Origin: Planctomycetaceae bacterium
Lineage (GTDB): Bacteria > Planctomycetota > Planctomycetia > Pirellulales > Thermoguttaceae
DNA length: 14,628 nt
Reading direction: 5' to 3'
Assembly (NCBI GenBank): GCA_009776995.1
Contig: WRMR01000055.1
Location: forward strand, 1 to 14,628
The number at the start of each line of letters is the position of its first letter. The first letter of the stretch is position 1. Positions 14,325 to 14,628 of the stretch are shown here, in pieces. The position numbers and the translations under genes are program-made. Below the pieces are notes generated by a model. It did no database searches and was not told where the DNA came from. It worked only from the letters and a program-made list of their open reading frames with translations.

Positions 14325-14355
14325 ACTGCACTCTGCATTCTGCATTCTGCACTTT
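14325..14355. repeat. Short TGCATTCTGCA repeat, right copy
   Basis: Units of TGCATTC repeat with an 8-bp period (TGCACTCTGCATTCTGCA and onward), right after the stop of the AT-rich gene. Its complement resembles 13618-13634. From 14356 to about 14496 nothing is recognised. Confidence 0.6.
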
Positions 14356-14497
14356 CTCCCCCGCATAATCCCTCTGCGCGTTAAAACTTGTCGTCCGGGC
14401 ATCAGAAATTGCGGGGCGGGCGAAAAAATCCGCGCACGGGGGATACTCACGGAAGCTATGGCGTTTTGTCAAGATCATCGGTGTGTTTTGTTTATTG

Positions 14498-14580
14498 CCG
14501 GCAGCGTAACAACACGAGCCGCCGGCGTAACAACTTTTACCATCGGCGTAACAAGTGTATGCCGGTAACGCAACAACAAT
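14498..14580. repeat. 21-bp degenerate tandem repeat, about four units
   Basis: The core GCCGGCGTAACAAC recurs with GTAACAA starting at 14506, 14527 and 14548 (21-bp steps), and a variant GCAACAA at 14570. The period of 21 bp equals about two helical turns, so the sites face the same side of the DNA. No supported gene contains it; it may lie upstream of a gene beyond the right edge. Confidence 0.65.
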
Positions 14581-14628
14581 ATCACCGGAGGTTATTAGAA
14601 GATCATCGAGGGATCGTCGAAAGACGCC

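Noticed and set aside
14254..14568. 104-codon plus-strand frame with 7-residue repeats at its end
   Set aside because: The repeats come from the 21-bp DNA tandem repeat; the frame starts inside the membrane-protein gene and crosses the minisatellite, with no coding signature.
14498..14580. CRISPR array
   Set aside because: Repeats are contiguous and degenerate with no spacers, and no cas genes are present.

Overview
The window reads as a chromosomal segment of a planctomycete (Planctomycetota, Pirellulales-like). This rests on a secreted DUF1080 protein, a Tat-exported Gfo/Idh/MocA oxidoreductase, a xylose-isomerase-like TIM-barrel protein, a PfkB kinase, a DnaA with a very long linker whose domain IV reads RSHST, mostly weak Shine-Dalgarno signals, and small palindromic repeats in most gaps. 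The phylum is an inference from gene families; no rRNA is present.

Layout. 2-1294 (+) is the 3' part of a fucose-isomerase-like sugar isomerase. 1483-3243 (+) is a secreted fusion of a DUF1080 domain with a GH5-like glycosidase. 3244-4091 holds no intact gene: it has a frame-broken gene relic, a short tandem repeat, a probable 3' end of a group II intron (domains V and VI) and two palindromic repeats. 4092-6675 (-) carries a PfkB sugar kinase, an unknown membrane-anchored protein and a sugar phosphate isomerase/epimerase; the last two overlap by 20 bp. 6676-7650 is a long AT-rich leader in front of dnaA, with a good promoter, a perfect hairpin and weak DnaA-box-like sites. dnaA (7651-9606, +) is followed not by dnaN but by a CAT-anticodon tRNA (9942-10015). 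Next to the tRNA lies a decayed tyrosine integrase (minus strand), bordered by a 24-bp inverted repeat. 10865-12247 (-) is a Tat-signal Gfo/Idh/MocA oxidoreductase with its own terminator. Beyond it are an IS5-type transposase relic, a FabZ-like dehydratase (13124-13612, +), an AT-rich membrane-protein gene (13815-14315, +), and a 21-bp tandem repeat at the right edge.

How the genes fit together. Five of the eight protein genes (isomerase, glycosidase fusion, epimerase/isomerase, kinase, oxidoreductase) point to breakdown and interconversion of sugars, but they lie in separate transcription units, so a single pathway is not shown. dnaA and fabZ are housekeeping genes. The gaps are full of decayed mobile DNA (integrase, transposase, intron end) and three families of dispersed stem-loop repeats.

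No clear new defence or biosynthetic system is visible. The strongest unusual signals are the repeat families with paired-base compensation (one copy inside fabZ), the intron 3' end, the tRNA/integrase scar with its 24-bp inverted repeat, the DUF1080-GH5 fusion, and dnaA with its long linker and leader.
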